This document shows positions 15,122 through 24,781 of a DNA stretch of 64,000 bases, one piece after another. A program made the translations under genes and the position numbers. The notes below the pieces were generated by a model. It did no database searches and was not told the DNA's origin. It worked only from the letters and a program-made list of their open reading frames with translations. The stretch's first letter is position 1. Every line of letters begins with the position of its first letter. The DNA comes from Paenibacillus lupini (lineage in GTDB: Bacteria; Bacillota; Bacilli; Paenibacillales; Paenibacillaceae), in assembly GCF_011761355.1 (NCBI RefSeq), contig NZ_JAASRW010000007.1:124001-188000 (forward strand), written 5' to 3'.

Positions 15122-17965
15122 CTACCGCTCTACCGATTCCATGATGAAGGATTCAATAATATCTCCTTCTTTGAAGTCGCTAAACCGCTCGATCGTAATA
15201 CCACATTCGTAACCTTGCGCGACTTCCTTCACATCGTCTTTGAAACGTTTCACTGTATCCATTTTACCTTCGAATACAACGATACCGCCGCGGATGACGC
15301 GAACTTCGGAGTTACGAATAATTTTACCGCTAATAACCATACAACCAGCGATAGCGCCAACTTTGCTAAGTTTGAAGACGTTGCGAACTTCAGCTTGGCC
15401 TTGTACAGCCTCTTTGAAGATTGGATCCAGCATGCCTTTCATCGCTTGCTCGATCTCTTCAATCACGTTATAGATAACGCGATGCAGACGAACATCAACT
15501 TTTTCTTGTTGTGCAGCCAGATCAGCTTGTGGTTCAGGACGAACGTTAAAGCCGATTACGATTGCATTAGATGCCGCAGCCAAGTTAATATCGGACTCGG
15601 TAATTGCACCTACACCGCTATGAATAATTTTGATACGAACGCCTTCGATTTCAATTTTCGCAAGGGAGCCTTTAAGCGCCTCTGTTGAACCTTGAACGTC
15701 AGACTTAACAATAATGTTGAGATCTTTGATCTCGCCTTCTTGGATATGCTTGAACAGGTCGTCAAGGGTAACACGGGAGTTTGCACCCAGTTCCGATTGA
15801 CGTTGCTTGATCGAACGACGATCTGCAATCGCTCTTGCTTTACGCTCATCTTCGAATACCATAAACGGATCGCCAGCAAGAGGTACTTCTGTTAAGCCTG
15901 TGATCTCTACCGGTGTAGATGGACCAGCTTCTTTGATACGGCGGCCTTTGTCGTTGACCATTGCACGGACACGACCGAAGCAGTTGCCGGCAACAAATGC
16001 ATCACCGATCTTAAGCGAACCATGCTGTACAAGGACGCGTGCTACTGGACCTTTACCTTTATCCAGCTCGGCTTCAATAACTGTACCACGTGCACGTTTG
16101 TCTGAATTCGCTTTGTAATCATTCACTTCAGCTACGAGCAGAATCATCTCAAGCAATTCTTCAAGACCAAGACGTTGCTTCGCGGAAACGTTAACGAAGA
16201 TCGTGTCGCCGCCCCACTCTTCTGGTACCAGTTCATATTCTGTCAAAGCTTGTTTGATTTTATCAGGATCCGCATCAGGTTTATCGATTTTGTTAACCGC
16301 TACGATAATTGGCACGCCAGCCGCTTTCGCATGGTTAACTGCTTCAACCGTCTGAGGCATAACGCCGTCATCGGCTGCTACTACGATAATCGTAATATCC
16401 GTTACTTGAGCACCACGTGCACGCATAAGCGTAAACGCTTCGTGACCCGGAGTATCGAGGAACGTAATTTTCTTCTGGTTAACTTCAACTTGGTATGCAC
16501 CAATATGCTGCGTGATACCGCCTGCTTCGCCGCCAGTTACGTTTGTATGACGGATAGCGTCAAGAAGTGTTGTTTTACCATGGTCAACGTGACCCATAAT
16601 AGTTACAACTGGAGGACGAGTAGACAGATCCGCTTCGTCATCAACCTCTTCCACTGTTTCAAAAGTATCTTCTTCAACAGGGATCTTCACTTCAACTTCA
16701 ACACCAAATTCAGAAGCAATCAGAAGGATCGTATCCATATCAAGCTCTTGGTTAATTGTAGCCATTACACCAAGAGTAATAAGCTTCTTAATAACTTCAG
16801 ATGCATCTTTATGAAGCAGTTTAGCCAAATCGCCTACTGTCATTGTACCGCGTACAATAATTTTCTTAGGTGTGTTGTCAATTTTCTCACGTGGAGGCTG
16901 TTGCGAATGGTTACGGTTATTTCTTCCGCCTCTGCCGCGATTATTCGGGTTCGTTCTATAGTTTGGTTTGCCATCGTCAAAACGCTTTTGGCTGCCATTG
17001 TTCGTATTTGACTTCGCTTTATTGTTTACGTTATTGCTTTTGCGATTCGTTTCTGCTGCTGCAGTACCACGCGATGTTGGAGCTGGACGCGATTCGAATG
17101 AACGCGCTTGGCCGCCGCCGCCACCTTGGCCTTGTGGACGATTGCCACCTGGAGCACCGCCGCCTTGTGGACGGTTGAATCCACCGCCTTGGCCTCCGCC
17201 TTGACCTTGTGGACGGTTGAATCCGCCGCCTTGACCTTGCGGACGACTTCCGCCTTGGCCGCCACCTTGACCTTGCGGACGGTTAAACCCGCCGCCTTGA
17301 CCTTGTGGACGACTTCCGCCTTGACCGCCACCTTGACCTTGTGGACGGTTGTACCCGCCTCCGCCTTGTGGACGACTGCTGCCTTGGCCGCTGCCTTGAC
17401 CTTGCGGACGGTTGCCTTGGTATGACGAACCACCCTGACGGTTACCGCTGTGCTGCGGTCTATTGTTGCTGGAATTGCTGGAGCTATTTGAGCTAGCGCT
17501 GTTCGTGCTTGCGCCTGCATTAGTCGTGCTTGTATTAGTTGTAGGTGCGCTTTCCTGCTGACTTTGTGCCGGACGTTGTTCTTGTTGCGATTGGTTAGTT
17601 TCGGATGTCGTTTTAATAGAATTCATAGGCCCCTGTCTGTCCTGAGATAAATTTTTGTTTGCTTGTGGTGCTTGCTGCTGCGGCTTGCTTGACGCCTGAG
17701 CTTGTGGCTGAGGCGTGGCGGATACCGTCGCGTTGCCTGATTCTTGAGCACGCTTCGCTGCAGCATTTGCTTTAATATCGCGGAAGAAGCCTTCCACTTT
17801 ATGAACCATTTCGTTTTCCATAACACTCATATGATTGTTAACAGGCAAGTTAAGCCGCTTAAGAATCGTTATAATTTCTTTACTGCTCATGTTTAGCGAT
17901 TTCGCGTATTCGTATACACGCGTTTTATCTTTATTGTCCTTGCTGTTGTCCTGTTGTTTGCTCAA
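15122..17965 (-). CDS. infB: Translation initiation factor IF-2 with glycine-rich N-terminal repeats
   Basis: GTPase that brings initiator fMet-tRNA to the 30S subunit. The 947-aa protein has a short IF2-N domain (about 16-50), a low-complexity Q/S/N/G-rich region (about 80-360), a second IF2-N domain (370-425), G1 motif GHVDHGKT at 458-465, and the usual beta-barrel and fMet-tRNA-binding C-terminal domains. It is much longer than the ~716-aa B. subtilis protein because of this insert. The TTG start follows GGAGGTGGATCATA and overlaps the end of ylxQ by 35 bases. Confidence 0.97.
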   Translation of the reverse strand: MSKQQDNSKDNKDKTRVYEYAKSLNMSSKEIITILKRLNLPVNNHMSVMENEMVHKVEGFFRDIKANAAAKRAQESGNATVSATPQPQAQASSKPQQQAPQANKNLSQDRQGPMNSIKTTSETNQSQQEQRPAQSQQESAPTTNTSTTNAGASTNSASSNSSSNSSNNRPQHSGNRQGGSSYQGNRPQGQGSGQGSSRPQGGGGYNRPQGQGGGQGGSRPQGQGGGFNRPQGQGGGQGGSRPQGQGGGFNRPQGQGGGQGGGFNRPQGGGAPGGNRPQGQGGGGGQARSFESRPAPTSRGTAAAETNRKSNNVNNKAKSNTNNGSQKRFDDGKPNYRTNPNNRGRGGRNNRNHSQQPPREKIDNTPKKIIVRGTMTVGDLAKLLHKDASEVIKKLITLGVMATINQELDMDTILLIASEFGVEVEVKIPVEEDTFETVEEVDDEADLSTRPPVVTIMGHVDHGKTTLLDAIRHTNVTGGEAGGITQHIGAYQVEVNQKKITFLDTPGHEAFTLMRARGAQVTDITIIVVAADDGVMPQTVEAVNHAKAAGVPIIVAVNKIDKPDADPDKIKQALTEYELVPEEWGGDTIFVNVSAKQRLGLEELLEMILLVAEVNDYKANSDKRARGTVIEAELDKGKGPVARVLVQHGSLKIGDAFVAGNCFGRVRAMVNDKGRRIKEAGPSTPVEITGLTEVPLAGDPFMVFEDERKARAIADRRSIKQRQSELGANSRVTLDDLFKHIQEGEIKDLNIIVKSDVQGSTEALKGSLAKIEIEGVRIKIIHSGVGAITESDINLAAASNAIVIGFNVRPEPQADLAAQQEKVDVRLHRVIYNVIEEIEQAMKGMLDPIFKEAVQGQAEVRNVFKLSKVGAIAGCMVISGKIIRNSEVRVIRGGIVVFEGKMDTVKRFKDDVKEVAQGYECGITIERFSDFKEGDIIESFIMESVER
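17117..17407 (-). repeat. In-gene tandem repeat encoding RPQGQGGG units in IF-2
   Basis: IF-2 residues 187-283 consist of near-identical RPQGQGGGQGGS and RPQGQGGGFN units, clearest as a 22-residue (66-bp) period. The DNA repeats are highly similar, so copy number may vary between strains. The other minus-strand frames also stay open across this block, giving spurious reading frames. Confidence 0.8.
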
Positions 17966-18287
17966 TATGATCCACCTCCGAATTTTGACTCAGATGACCT
18001 GCAATCATTTTTCCGAACTTTGCGTCAGTTACCGCCAGTACGACTCGTTCCGGCTTTCCTATGGCCTTTCCAAGCTGATCGCGGTCAAATGCTTCGGCGA
18101 GTTGTACCCCGTAGGTGCTGCATTTGTCGCGAAATTTCTTCTTCGTGTTTGGCGAAGCGTCGCCGGCAATAATAACGAGCTGAGCTTCCCCTTTACGAAC
18201 CGCCTTGAGCACAATTTCATCACCAGTAATGAGTTTGCCAGCTCTCATGGCCATGCCGAGCGAGGACAAGAATTTATTCATTTTCAT
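17931..18287 (-). CDS. ylxQ: YlxQ, L7Ae/L30e-family RNA-binding protein
   Basis: A 118-aa member of the L7Ae/L30e family, which binds kink-turn-like RNA. The N-terminus NKFLSSLGMAMRAGKLITGDE and the downstream LVIIAGDASPNTKKKF are characteristic. Its role is not established; position between nusA-rnpM and infB is conserved in Firmicutes and suggests a translation or ribosome link. The ATG at 18287 follows GGAGCGGGATAGCG and overlaps rnpM by 14 bases; ATG at 18281 is an alternative. The C-terminus is glutamine-rich and overlaps infB. Confidence 0.92.
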   Translation of the reverse strand: MKMNKFLSSLGMAMRAGKLITGDEIVLKAVRKGEAQLVIIAGDASPNTKKKFRDKCSTYGVQLAEAFDRDQLGKAIGKPERVVLAVTDAKFGKMIAGHLSQNSEVDHIEQTTGQQQGQ

Positions 18288-18588
18288 CGCTATCCCGCTC
18301 CTTGCCTGCCAGAAACTCGTCTTCTACTGCTATGAAATCCTGTTCAAGCTGGTCGTAAATCGATGCGTTAACTGCCTGTTTTAATGCCCGATCAAGCGCC
18401 TTTGACTTCTTGGCTAGCTTAAAGCAGCTTACCTGCCCGCACAAGTAGGCGCCGCGACCGGCTTTTTTCCCCGTCAGGTCAATTAGCACTTCTTCGTCCG
18501 GTGTCCGAACAACGCGGATCAGTTCTCTCTTTGGCTTCATTTCTTGGCATGCAACGCACTTGCGAAGCGGCACTTTTCTCGGTCTCAC
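18274..18588 (-). CDS. rnpM: YlxR family RNA-binding protein (RnpM, RNase P modulator)
   Basis: A 104-aa YlxR protein. The N-terminus RKVPLRKCVACQEMKPKRELIRVV and the GRGAYLCGQVSC motif are the family hallmarks, with two CxxC-like cysteine sites. The B. subtilis protein has been reported to bind and modulate RNase P; the function here is by homology. The GTG start follows AGGAGGGGTGAACG. It overlaps ylxQ and follows nusA by 48 bases. Confidence 0.93.
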   Translation of the reverse strand: MRPRKVPLRKCVACQEMKPKRELIRVVRTPDEEVLIDLTGKKAGRGAYLCGQVSCFKLAKKSKALDRALKQAVNASIYDQLEQDFIAVEDEFLAGKERDSDENE

Positions 18589-18636
18589 CGTTCACCCCTC
18601 CTTTGCCCGTAAATGGACCCAAGATGAAAGCCTGCC

Positions 18637-19740
18637 CTACATCTGATCGATGGAAACAGAGTCCTGGTGCATCGTACCTGTCGTCGTTTTCGGACGACCG
18701 TATTCCTGCTCCGCTTGCGTCTCACTCTTAATATCAATTTTCCAGCCAGTAAGCTTCGCAGCAAGGCGTGCATTCTGACCCTTGATACCAATCGCAAGAG
18801 ACAGCTGGTAATCAGGAACAATTACGCGAGCCATTTTCTCTTGTTCGAATACGATTACCTCAAGCACTTTCGATGGGCTAAGCGCATTCGCTACATATTC
18901 CTCAACGCTCTCCGACCAGCGAACGATATCGATCTTCTCGCCAGTAAGCTCGTTTACGATTGTTTGTACACGCATCCCTTTTGGACCAACGCAGGATCCA
19001 ACCGGATCTACTTCCTCGTTACGGGAGAATACGGCAATCTTCGAACGATAACCTGCTTCGCGGGCAACCGAGCGAATCTCAACAACGCCGTCGTAGATCT
19101 CAGGCACTTCAAGTTCAAACAGACGCTTCAAGAGACCAGGATGAGTACGGGACAAAATAATTTGAGGTCCTTTGGTTGTATTCTCAACCTTTGTAATATA
19201 CGACTTAACGCGGTCGCCGTGCTTGAATTTATCTGTAGGCATCAATTCTGTAAGTGGAAGCACTGCTTCTACTTTGCCGAGATCTACAAACAAATTACGA
19301 GTATCCTGGCGCTGTACAATACCATTAACGATATCTTCTTCTTTATCGATAAAAGCATTATAGATCAGTCCACGCTCAGCTTCACGAATACGTTGGGTAA
19401 CGACTTGTTTCGCTGTTTGTGCAGCGATACGGCCAAAATCACGAGGTGTAACCTCGATATCGGCGATATCATCCAACTGATAGTGAGGGTTGATCTCGCG
19501 CGATGCGTCAACTGTAATTTCAAGACGAGGGTCGAGTACTTCGTCTACAACTGTTTTACGAGCGTATACTTTAATAACGCCGCTGTGGCGGTTAATGTCT
19601 ACGCGAACATTCTGTGCAGTGTTGAAGTTGCGCTTGTAGCTCGATATCAAAGCCGCTTCAATCGCTTCTAACAGCACTTCTTTGGCAATCCCTTTATCCC
19701 TCTCGATTTCCGACAATGCTTCAATAAAATCCATGCTCAT
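18637..19740 (-). CDS. nusA: Transcription termination/antitermination factor NusA
   Basis: Binds RNA polymerase and RNA to control pausing, termination and antitermination. The 367-aa protein has an N-terminal polymerase-binding domain (MDFIEALSEIERDKG), an S1 domain (about 135-200) and two KH domains (to about 345). As in Bacillus it lacks the C-terminal acidic repeats of E. coli NusA. It is the second gene of the rimP operon. The ATG at 19740 is served by GGGGG about 12 bases upstream. Confidence 0.97.
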   Translation of the reverse strand: MSMDFIEALSEIERDKGIAKEVLLEAIEAALISSYKRNFNTAQNVRVDINRHSGVIKVYARKTVVDEVLDPRLEITVDASREINPHYQLDDIADIEVTPRDFGRIAAQTAKQVVTQRIREAERGLIYNAFIDKEEDIVNGIVQRQDTRNLFVDLGKVEAVLPLTELMPTDKFKHGDRVKSYITKVENTTKGPQIILSRTHPGLLKRLFELEVPEIYDGVVEIRSVAREAGYRSKIAVFSRNEEVDPVGSCVGPKGMRVQTIVNELTGEKIDIVRWSESVEEYVANALSPSKVLEVIVFEQEKMARVIVPDYQLSLAIGIKGQNARLAAKLTGWKIDIKSETQAEQEYGRPKTTTGTMHQDSVSIDQM

Positions 19741-19777
19741 TGGAATGGAGTTCCCCCTTTCAAAAATAAACCGCTAT

Positions 19778-20239
19778 TTAAAACACAATCGCAAGGCGTG
19801 CGCCCGCGACCTTGGCATATGGAATTACATGCTCTTTTTTACCGATTTTCACCGTAGCTTGTTCGCCATCAAATGCAGTAAGCTGTCCTTCAAATTCCTT
19901 AGAACCGTCAATCGGCTCGTAAGTCGTTATGTAAACATGCTTACCCACCGCTTTGCGAACATCTTCTGGTTTCTTAAGCGGGCGTTCCGCACCCGGAGAT
20001 GAAACCTCTAAGAAGTAAGCGTCGGATACCGGATCGTTCTTATCCAATTCTTCACTCAAAAATTCGCTGACTTTGCCGCATTCGTCAATATCAATGCCGC
20101 CTTCCTTGTCTACGAACACACGAAGGAAATAGTTGCTGCCTTCCTTGACGTACTCAATATCAACAAGTTCAAATCCATTGCTGTTGAGGAAAGGTGTTAC
20201 CATTTCTTCAACAACGGTTTTGATTTTGGATGTGCTCAA
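19778..20239 (-). CDS. rimP: Ribosome maturation factor RimP
   Basis: Needed for 30S subunit maturation. The 153-aa protein has the family segments GFELVDIEYVKEGSNYFLRVFVDKEGGIDIDECGKVS and DPVSDAYFLEVSSPGAERPL in order. It uses a TTG start preceded by AGGAGGTTACACCGA. It is the first gene after a strong promoter and a structured ~120-base leader, and heads the operon reaching to ribF. Confidence 0.96.
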   Translation of the reverse strand: MSTSKIKTVVEEMVTPFLNSNGFELVDIEYVKEGSNYFLRVFVDKEGGIDIDECGKVSEFLSEELDKNDPVSDAYFLEVSSPGAERPLKKPEDVRKAVGKHVYITTYEPIDGSKEFEGQLTAFDGEQATVKIGKKEHVIPYAKVAGARLAIVF

Positions 20240-20363
20240 TCGGTGTAACCTCCTGTTTCTTCATACATGTAAACGGGATTTCGTATTTGAAAAAAGCCGT
20301 TTACAAAACGTAAAGAGTGGGTTTCCCCACTCTCTGCTTCAAGTCTCTATCCACATCATTGCC
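20240..20363 (-). promoter_or_regulatory. Structured 5' leader of the rimP operon
   Basis: In mRNA order the leader has a strong hairpin AGAGTGGG/CCCACTCT (20333-20314), then TTTAC-GTTTT-GTAAA followed by CGGC and six Ts, then CCGTTTAC (20276-20269 in mRNA sense). GTAAACGG (20304-20297) can pair with that last segment over a loop holding the T-run, or its GTAAA part can pair upstream. The two pairings exclude each other, as in an attenuator. No ligand or protein is known. Confidence 0.5.
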
Positions 20364-20369
20364 ACAAAA

Positions 20370-20398
20370 ATTATATCATAACCGCATAGGGGTGACAA
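20370..20398 (-). promoter_or_regulatory. Strong sigma-A promoter of the rimP-nusA-infB operon
   Basis: On the minus strand TTGTCA (20398-20393), a 17-base spacer and perfect TATAAT (20375-20370), in the 183-bp gap after polC. This is the closest match to the vegetative consensus in the window. Confidence 0.8.
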
Positions 20399-20422
20399 GA
20401 AATGTTTTCTTGCATTGGGCGT

Positions 20423-23400
20423 TTAAAACAATGACAACTGGTTGGATTCCGGCAGACCGCGGAAGCATCCCATGCCCGTTAACACCTCAATAATCGTCTT
20501 GCTGGCCTTCGATTTTTGCTGGAAATCTTCAATCGACAGGAACTCACCTTGATCACGTGATGCTGCGATATTCCGTGCCGCATTCTCCCCGATACCCGCA
20601 ATAGCCGCATAAGGAGGAATGAGCGAGTCGCCTTCAATAATAAATTTCGTTGCATCCGAACGATACAGATCAATCGGCTTAAACGAGAAGCCGCGGGCTG
20701 TCATCTCAAGAGCCATCTCGAGCAACGAAATACTGTTCTTCTCTTTCGTTGTTGCATTAAAGCCTTTATCCTCAATCTCGATAAGCTTCTTCTGAATCGC
20801 ATCATAACCTTGGCAAAGCAGATCCAGATCAAAGTCCTCAGCCCGTACTGTAAAGTAAGTCGCATAATATGCAATTGGATAATACAATTTGAAATAAGCG
20901 GTCCGTACCGCGGAAATAACATAAGCGGCAGCATGCGCCTTCGGGAACATGTACTCGATACGAAGACAAGAATCGATGTACCATGCTGGTACTTTACAAC
21001 GCTTCATCTCTTCGATCCATTCCGGCGTTAGGCCCTTACCCTTACGAACACTTTCTGTAATCTTGAATGCGAGTCCGGCATCCATTCCAGCTTTATATAT
21101 CAAGTATAACATAATATCATCACGACAGCCGATAACTGTCTTAATGTTACAAGTGCCCTTCTTGATCAGCTCTTGTGCGTTGCCCAGCCATACCCCTGTA
21201 CCATGGGATAATCCTGAAATCTGAAGTAAGTCGGCAAACGAAGATGGCTGTGTCTCTTGAAGCATTTGGCGAACGAATTTCGTCCCCATCTCCGGCACGC
21301 CATAAGTAGCAACTGGTGTGCGGATCTTCTCAGGCGACACTTCAAGCGCCTTCGTCGAGTTGAACATACTCATAACCTTCGGATCATTCATCGGAATCGT
21401 CGTTGGATCAACACCCGTCAAATCCTGAAGCATCCGCATCATCGTCGGATCATCATGACCCAGTATATCAAGCTTCAGCAAGTTCGCTTCAAAAGCGTGA
21501 TAATCGAAATGCGTGGTCTTCCATTCTGCATTCACATCATCCGCCGGATATTGCACCGGAGTAATGTCTTCGACTTCCATATAATTCGGAACAACAACTA
21601 TACCGCCCGGATGCTGACCTGTACTCCGCTTAACGCCGGTTACACCAGAAGCTAGCCTGTTAAGCTCGGCACCACGCCAAGTTTTATTATGATCTTCAGC
21701 ATATTTTCTAGCAAAGCCGTATCCTGTCTTCTCGGCTACCGTACCAATCGTGCCCGCACGGAAAACGCACTTGTCGCCGAACATAATTTTAGTAAAATTA
21801 TGCGCCGTTGGCTGATATTCACCAGAGAAGTTTAGATCGATATCGGGAACTTTATCGCCCTTGAAACCCAGGAAGGTCTCAAACGGGATATCCTGACCTT
21901 CACCCTTCATTGGCTTGCCGCAATTCGGACAGTTCTTATCTGGCAAGTCAAATCCACTTGGGACACTGCCATCAAGGAACCATTCGCTATAGCGGCATTC
22001 CGAATTGATACATAAATAATGCGCAGGCAATGGATTAACCTCGGAAATGCCAAGGAATGTCGCAACGACAGAAGAACCTACTGAACCCCGTGAACCTACG
22101 AGATATCCGTCAGCATTGGACTTCTTAACGAGCTTTTCTGAGATCAAATAGTTGGCGGAGAAGCCGAATTTGATAATCGGTACAAGCTCTTTTTCCAGAC
22201 GGTCAATTACAACCTGTGGGAGATCATCGCCGTACATGGATTTCGCAGTGTCATAGCATGTATTCCGGATTTCTTCTTCCGCCCCTTCGATAATTGGGGT
22301 AAAGAGTTTATCCGGGAACATTTCGAACGGCTCGAACCGATCAGCAAGCTCCACAGTGTTCTTCACGACAACCTCATAAGCCCTTGCTTCACCTAAGAAG
22401 GCAAACTCCCGAAGCATTTCTTCGGTTGTACGCAGATGCGCATCCGGCTTACGCAAATCTTTAAGCGGACTAAAACCGGTTATCCCGTGAATGGCGATAT
22501 CGCGATACAGCTTATCCCGTGGATTCAAATAATGGACGTTGCCGGTAGCGATAACCGGCTTGCCGAGCTCATCACCAATTTCACAAATGCGTCGGATTGC
22601 CTGTTCAATTTCAGCACGGCTGCCAACAAATCCTTTATCAACAAGGTGCATGTAGAAGTCAATCGGCTGAATCTCGAGCGCATCATAGAATCGAGCGATT
22701 TCAAGCGCTTCTTCGTATGATTTGTTAAGCACTGTCTCGAAGAACTCTCCCTTTTCACAGCCGGAAATGACAAGAATACCTTCACGCATGTCGACAAGTT
22801 TGCTTTTCGGAATACAAGCAACACGTTTAAAATGCTCCGTATGCGAGATCGACACCATTTTAAACAGATTTTTCTTGCCAGCCGCATTTAGCGCGTAAAT
22901 ATTGCAATGGAATGGCCGGGAGTTCGAAATATCGAGACCAACATAATCATTTAATTGATGAAGTCCGGTAATATTGCGTTCAGATGCATCATTAATGAGT
23001 CCGTATAATACACCACCAAGGGCAACCGAGTCGTCTACGGCGCGGTGATGGTTATCGAGAGAAATCTTATATTTTGCAGACAATGTATTAAGTCGATGGT
23101 TCTTCATGGACGGATGTAGGAATCTTGCGAGCTCCAGCGTATCCAGTACTGGATTTGTAATCTCAGGAAGTCCCAAAGACTTCAAATTTGCTTGCATGAA
23201 TCCCATATCGAATCTTGCATTATGTGCTACGAGAATGGCATCGCCAATAAAGGTAATAAATTCACGCAGCTTAGGTTCGAGTTCAGGGGCATCCTGTACC
23301 ATCTCATCATTGATATTCGTCAGCTGTTGAATATGATAAGGAATTTTCTCATGCGGATTAATGAAGGTGGAGAATCGGTCGATTTCCTTACCGTTCACCA

Positions 23401-24739
23401 TCTTAACGCCTGCAAGCTCGATAATTTTATTATTTATAATAGATAAGCCCGTCGTCTCGATATCAAATACAACATATTCGGCAGAGGCCAGCTGTTCTTC
23501 CCTTGAATTCAGCACCATCGGCACTGCATCATTCACAACATTAGCTTCAAGGCCGAATAAAACTTGGATCCCATTTTTCTTCGCTGCTTTGAAAGCCTCT
23601 GGATAACAGTGAATATTGCTGTGATCGGTAATAGCTATCGCTTTATGACCCCATTTAGCAGCCATCTTTACATATTCACCAATAGGAGTAACCGCGTCCA
23701 TCGCACTCATTGTGGAATGGAGGTGGAACTCAACACGTTTTTCCTCGGCATTGTCCTTACGGTCAGGCGGTGAAGATATTTCTTGGAGATCATTTGGTAT
23801 CATGACCAGCTCTGGCTCCTGCATGAAGCGGTCATAATCGACCTTACCACGTGCTTTCACCCATTTGCCATTCGACAATAGGCTAAGCATCTTCACGTCT
23901 TCTTTGTTCTTGGCAAACATTTTCATCGCCATCGAATCGGAGAAGTCGGTTACGTTAAACGTAAACAAGGTCATACCGTTACGAAGCTCTTTCACTTCGA
24001 GGCCAAATACAGCGCCTTGTACTGTAATTTTCTTTTCTTCTTCACGGATGTTCATAAGTGGAGTAGGTTCATCACGAATGTCATAGCCCATCGCCAATTT
24101 AGTCGGCGCTTCATCGCCTTCGCCCTCAGAGGCTTCTGTAGCGACGCTTTCCATGATCTGAATGACTGCTTCCCGCTCCGCTTGTTCCCGCTTCTGCTGG
24201 AACTCCTCATAAACTTCCGGTCTAGCTTGCTCGGCGACTTCCATTTTCACACGATACGTCCGGTCGAAGTTACGCTCATAAAAGCTGCTGATCGCTTCAT
24301 CAATTTTCTTCTTCTTGGCTAACTCCAGGCCCATACCATCGAGCAGCGATACGGTGATCATCTCATCGGTTGGTTCCATTCCTGCTTTACTCAGCCAGCC
24401 ATTAACCGAGGCGTTCTCTTGTTGAACCCACTCCAGGAACATCGGCCAATATTCACGGGCAATCTCTACAGAAGGAACCGTTGTTTCGTATTGAAGCTGA
24501 AAAGAAGTTTCAGCAATATGCGAAAACTTCATGTTTACGGCTTGGGTCAGCGCCATAAAGGCCTTATAAGGAATTAAGGACGTTTTGCGAATGCAAAACG
24601 TCCACTTTCTATTGCTTTTTCCTACAAGAACTTGCTCGATGTAACCGTCCTTGTAATAGGAATTTATTATTTCTTGCGGCAGTCCCGCTTGCTGCATCAG
24701 CAATTCAAAGCGCTGCCGTTTGTCTCCGGTTTGGCTCAT
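20423..24739 (-). CDS. polC: DNA polymerase III PolC-type alpha subunit
   Basis: Main replicative DNA polymerase of low-GC Gram-positives, with built-in proofreading. The 1438-aa protein (B. subtilis 1437) has an N-terminal domain, an OB fold (about 238-320), a PHP domain beginning EFHLHSTMSAMDAVTP (about 337), an inserted DEDD exonuclease starting VFDIETTG near 425, and the polymerase core with PDIDLNFSGE. I chose ATG at 24739; a TTG nine bases upstream sits only three bases from GGAG. Downstream are a promoter and leader for rimP. Confidence 0.97.
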   Translation of the reverse strand: MSQTGDKRQRFELLMQQAGLPQEIINSYYKDGYIEQVLVGKSNRKWTFCIRKTSLIPYKAFMALTQAVNMKFSHIAETSFQLQYETTVPSVEIAREYWPMFLEWVQQENASVNGWLSKAGMEPTDEMITVSLLDGMGLELAKKKKIDEAISSFYERNFDRTYRVKMEVAEQARPEVYEEFQQKREQAEREAVIQIMESVATEASEGEGDEAPTKLAMGYDIRDEPTPLMNIREEEKKITVQGAVFGLEVKELRNGMTLFTFNVTDFSDSMAMKMFAKNKEDVKMLSLLSNGKWVKARGKVDYDRFMQEPELVMIPNDLQEISSPPDRKDNAEEKRVEFHLHSTMSAMDAVTPIGEYVKMAAKWGHKAIAITDHSNIHCYPEAFKAAKKNGIQVLFGLEANVVNDAVPMVLNSREEQLASAEYVVFDIETTGLSIINNKIIELAGVKMVNGKEIDRFSTFINPHEKIPYHIQQLTNINDEMVQDAPELEPKLREFITFIGDAILVAHNARFDMGFMQANLKSLGLPEITNPVLDTLELARFLHPSMKNHRLNTLSAKYKISLDNHHRAVDDSVALGGVLYGLINDASERNITGLHQLNDYVGLDISNSRPFHCNIYALNAAGKKNLFKMVSISHTEHFKRVACIPKSKLVDMREGILVISGCEKGEFFETVLNKSYEEALEIARFYDALEIQPIDFYMHLVDKGFVGSRAEIEQAIRRICEIGDELGKPVIATGNVHYLNPRDKLYRDIAIHGITGFSPLKDLRKPDAHLRTTEEMLREFAFLGEARAYEVVVKNTVELADRFEPFEMFPDKLFTPIIEGAEEEIRNTCYDTAKSMYGDDLPQVVIDRLEKELVPIIKFGFSANYLISEKLVKKSNADGYLVGSRGSVGSSVVATFLGISEVNPLPAHYLCINSECRYSEWFLDGSVPSGFDLPDKNCPNCGKPMKGEGQDIPFETFLGFKGDKVPDIDLNFSGEYQPTAHNFTKIMFGDKCVFRAGTIGTVAEKTGYGFARKYAEDHNKTWRGAELNRLASGVTGVKRSTGQHPGGIVVVPNYMEVEDITPVQYPADDVNAEWKTTHFDYHAFEANLLKLDILGHDDPTMMRMLQDLTGVDPTTIPMNDPKVMSMFNSTKALEVSPEKIRTPVATYGVPEMGTKFVRQMLQETQPSSFADLLQISGLSHGTGVWLGNAQELIKKGTCNIKTVIGCRDDIMLYLIYKAGMDAGLAFKITESVRKGKGLTPEWIEEMKRCKVPAWYIDSCLRIEYMFPKAHAAAYVISAVRTAYFKLYYPIAYYATYFTVRAEDFDLDLLCQGYDAIQKKLIEIEDKGFNATTKEKNSISLLEMALEMTARGFSFKPIDLYRSDATKFIIEGDSLIPPYAAIAGIGENAARNIAASRDQGEFLSIEDFQQKSKASKTIIEVLTGMGCFRGLPESNQLSLF

Positions 24740-24781
24740 GGCAATCAATCACTCCTGTACGATCCAATCCGATCGAAGCTA

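Noticed and set aside
16175..17011. 278-codon plus-strand open frame across infB
   Set aside because: Antisense to the conserved GTPase domain of IF-2; Cys/His/Arg/Phe-rich composition typical of shadow frames.
17117..17407. Tandem repeats resembling a CRISPR array
   Set aside because: The repeats are direct, in frame and code for RPQGQGGG units in IF-2; there are no unique spacers of constant length.
17026..17520. 164-codon minus-strand frame with VRKVKVAAKAE-type repeats
   Set aside because: It is the out-of-frame reading of the IF-2 glycine-rich repeat DNA, so its regularity comes from the repeat and not from selection.
18667..19671. 334-codon plus-strand open frame across nusA
   Set aside because: It is antisense to a clear NusA gene, has no ribosome-binding site and no recognisable domain; composition is that of a reverse-complement shadow.
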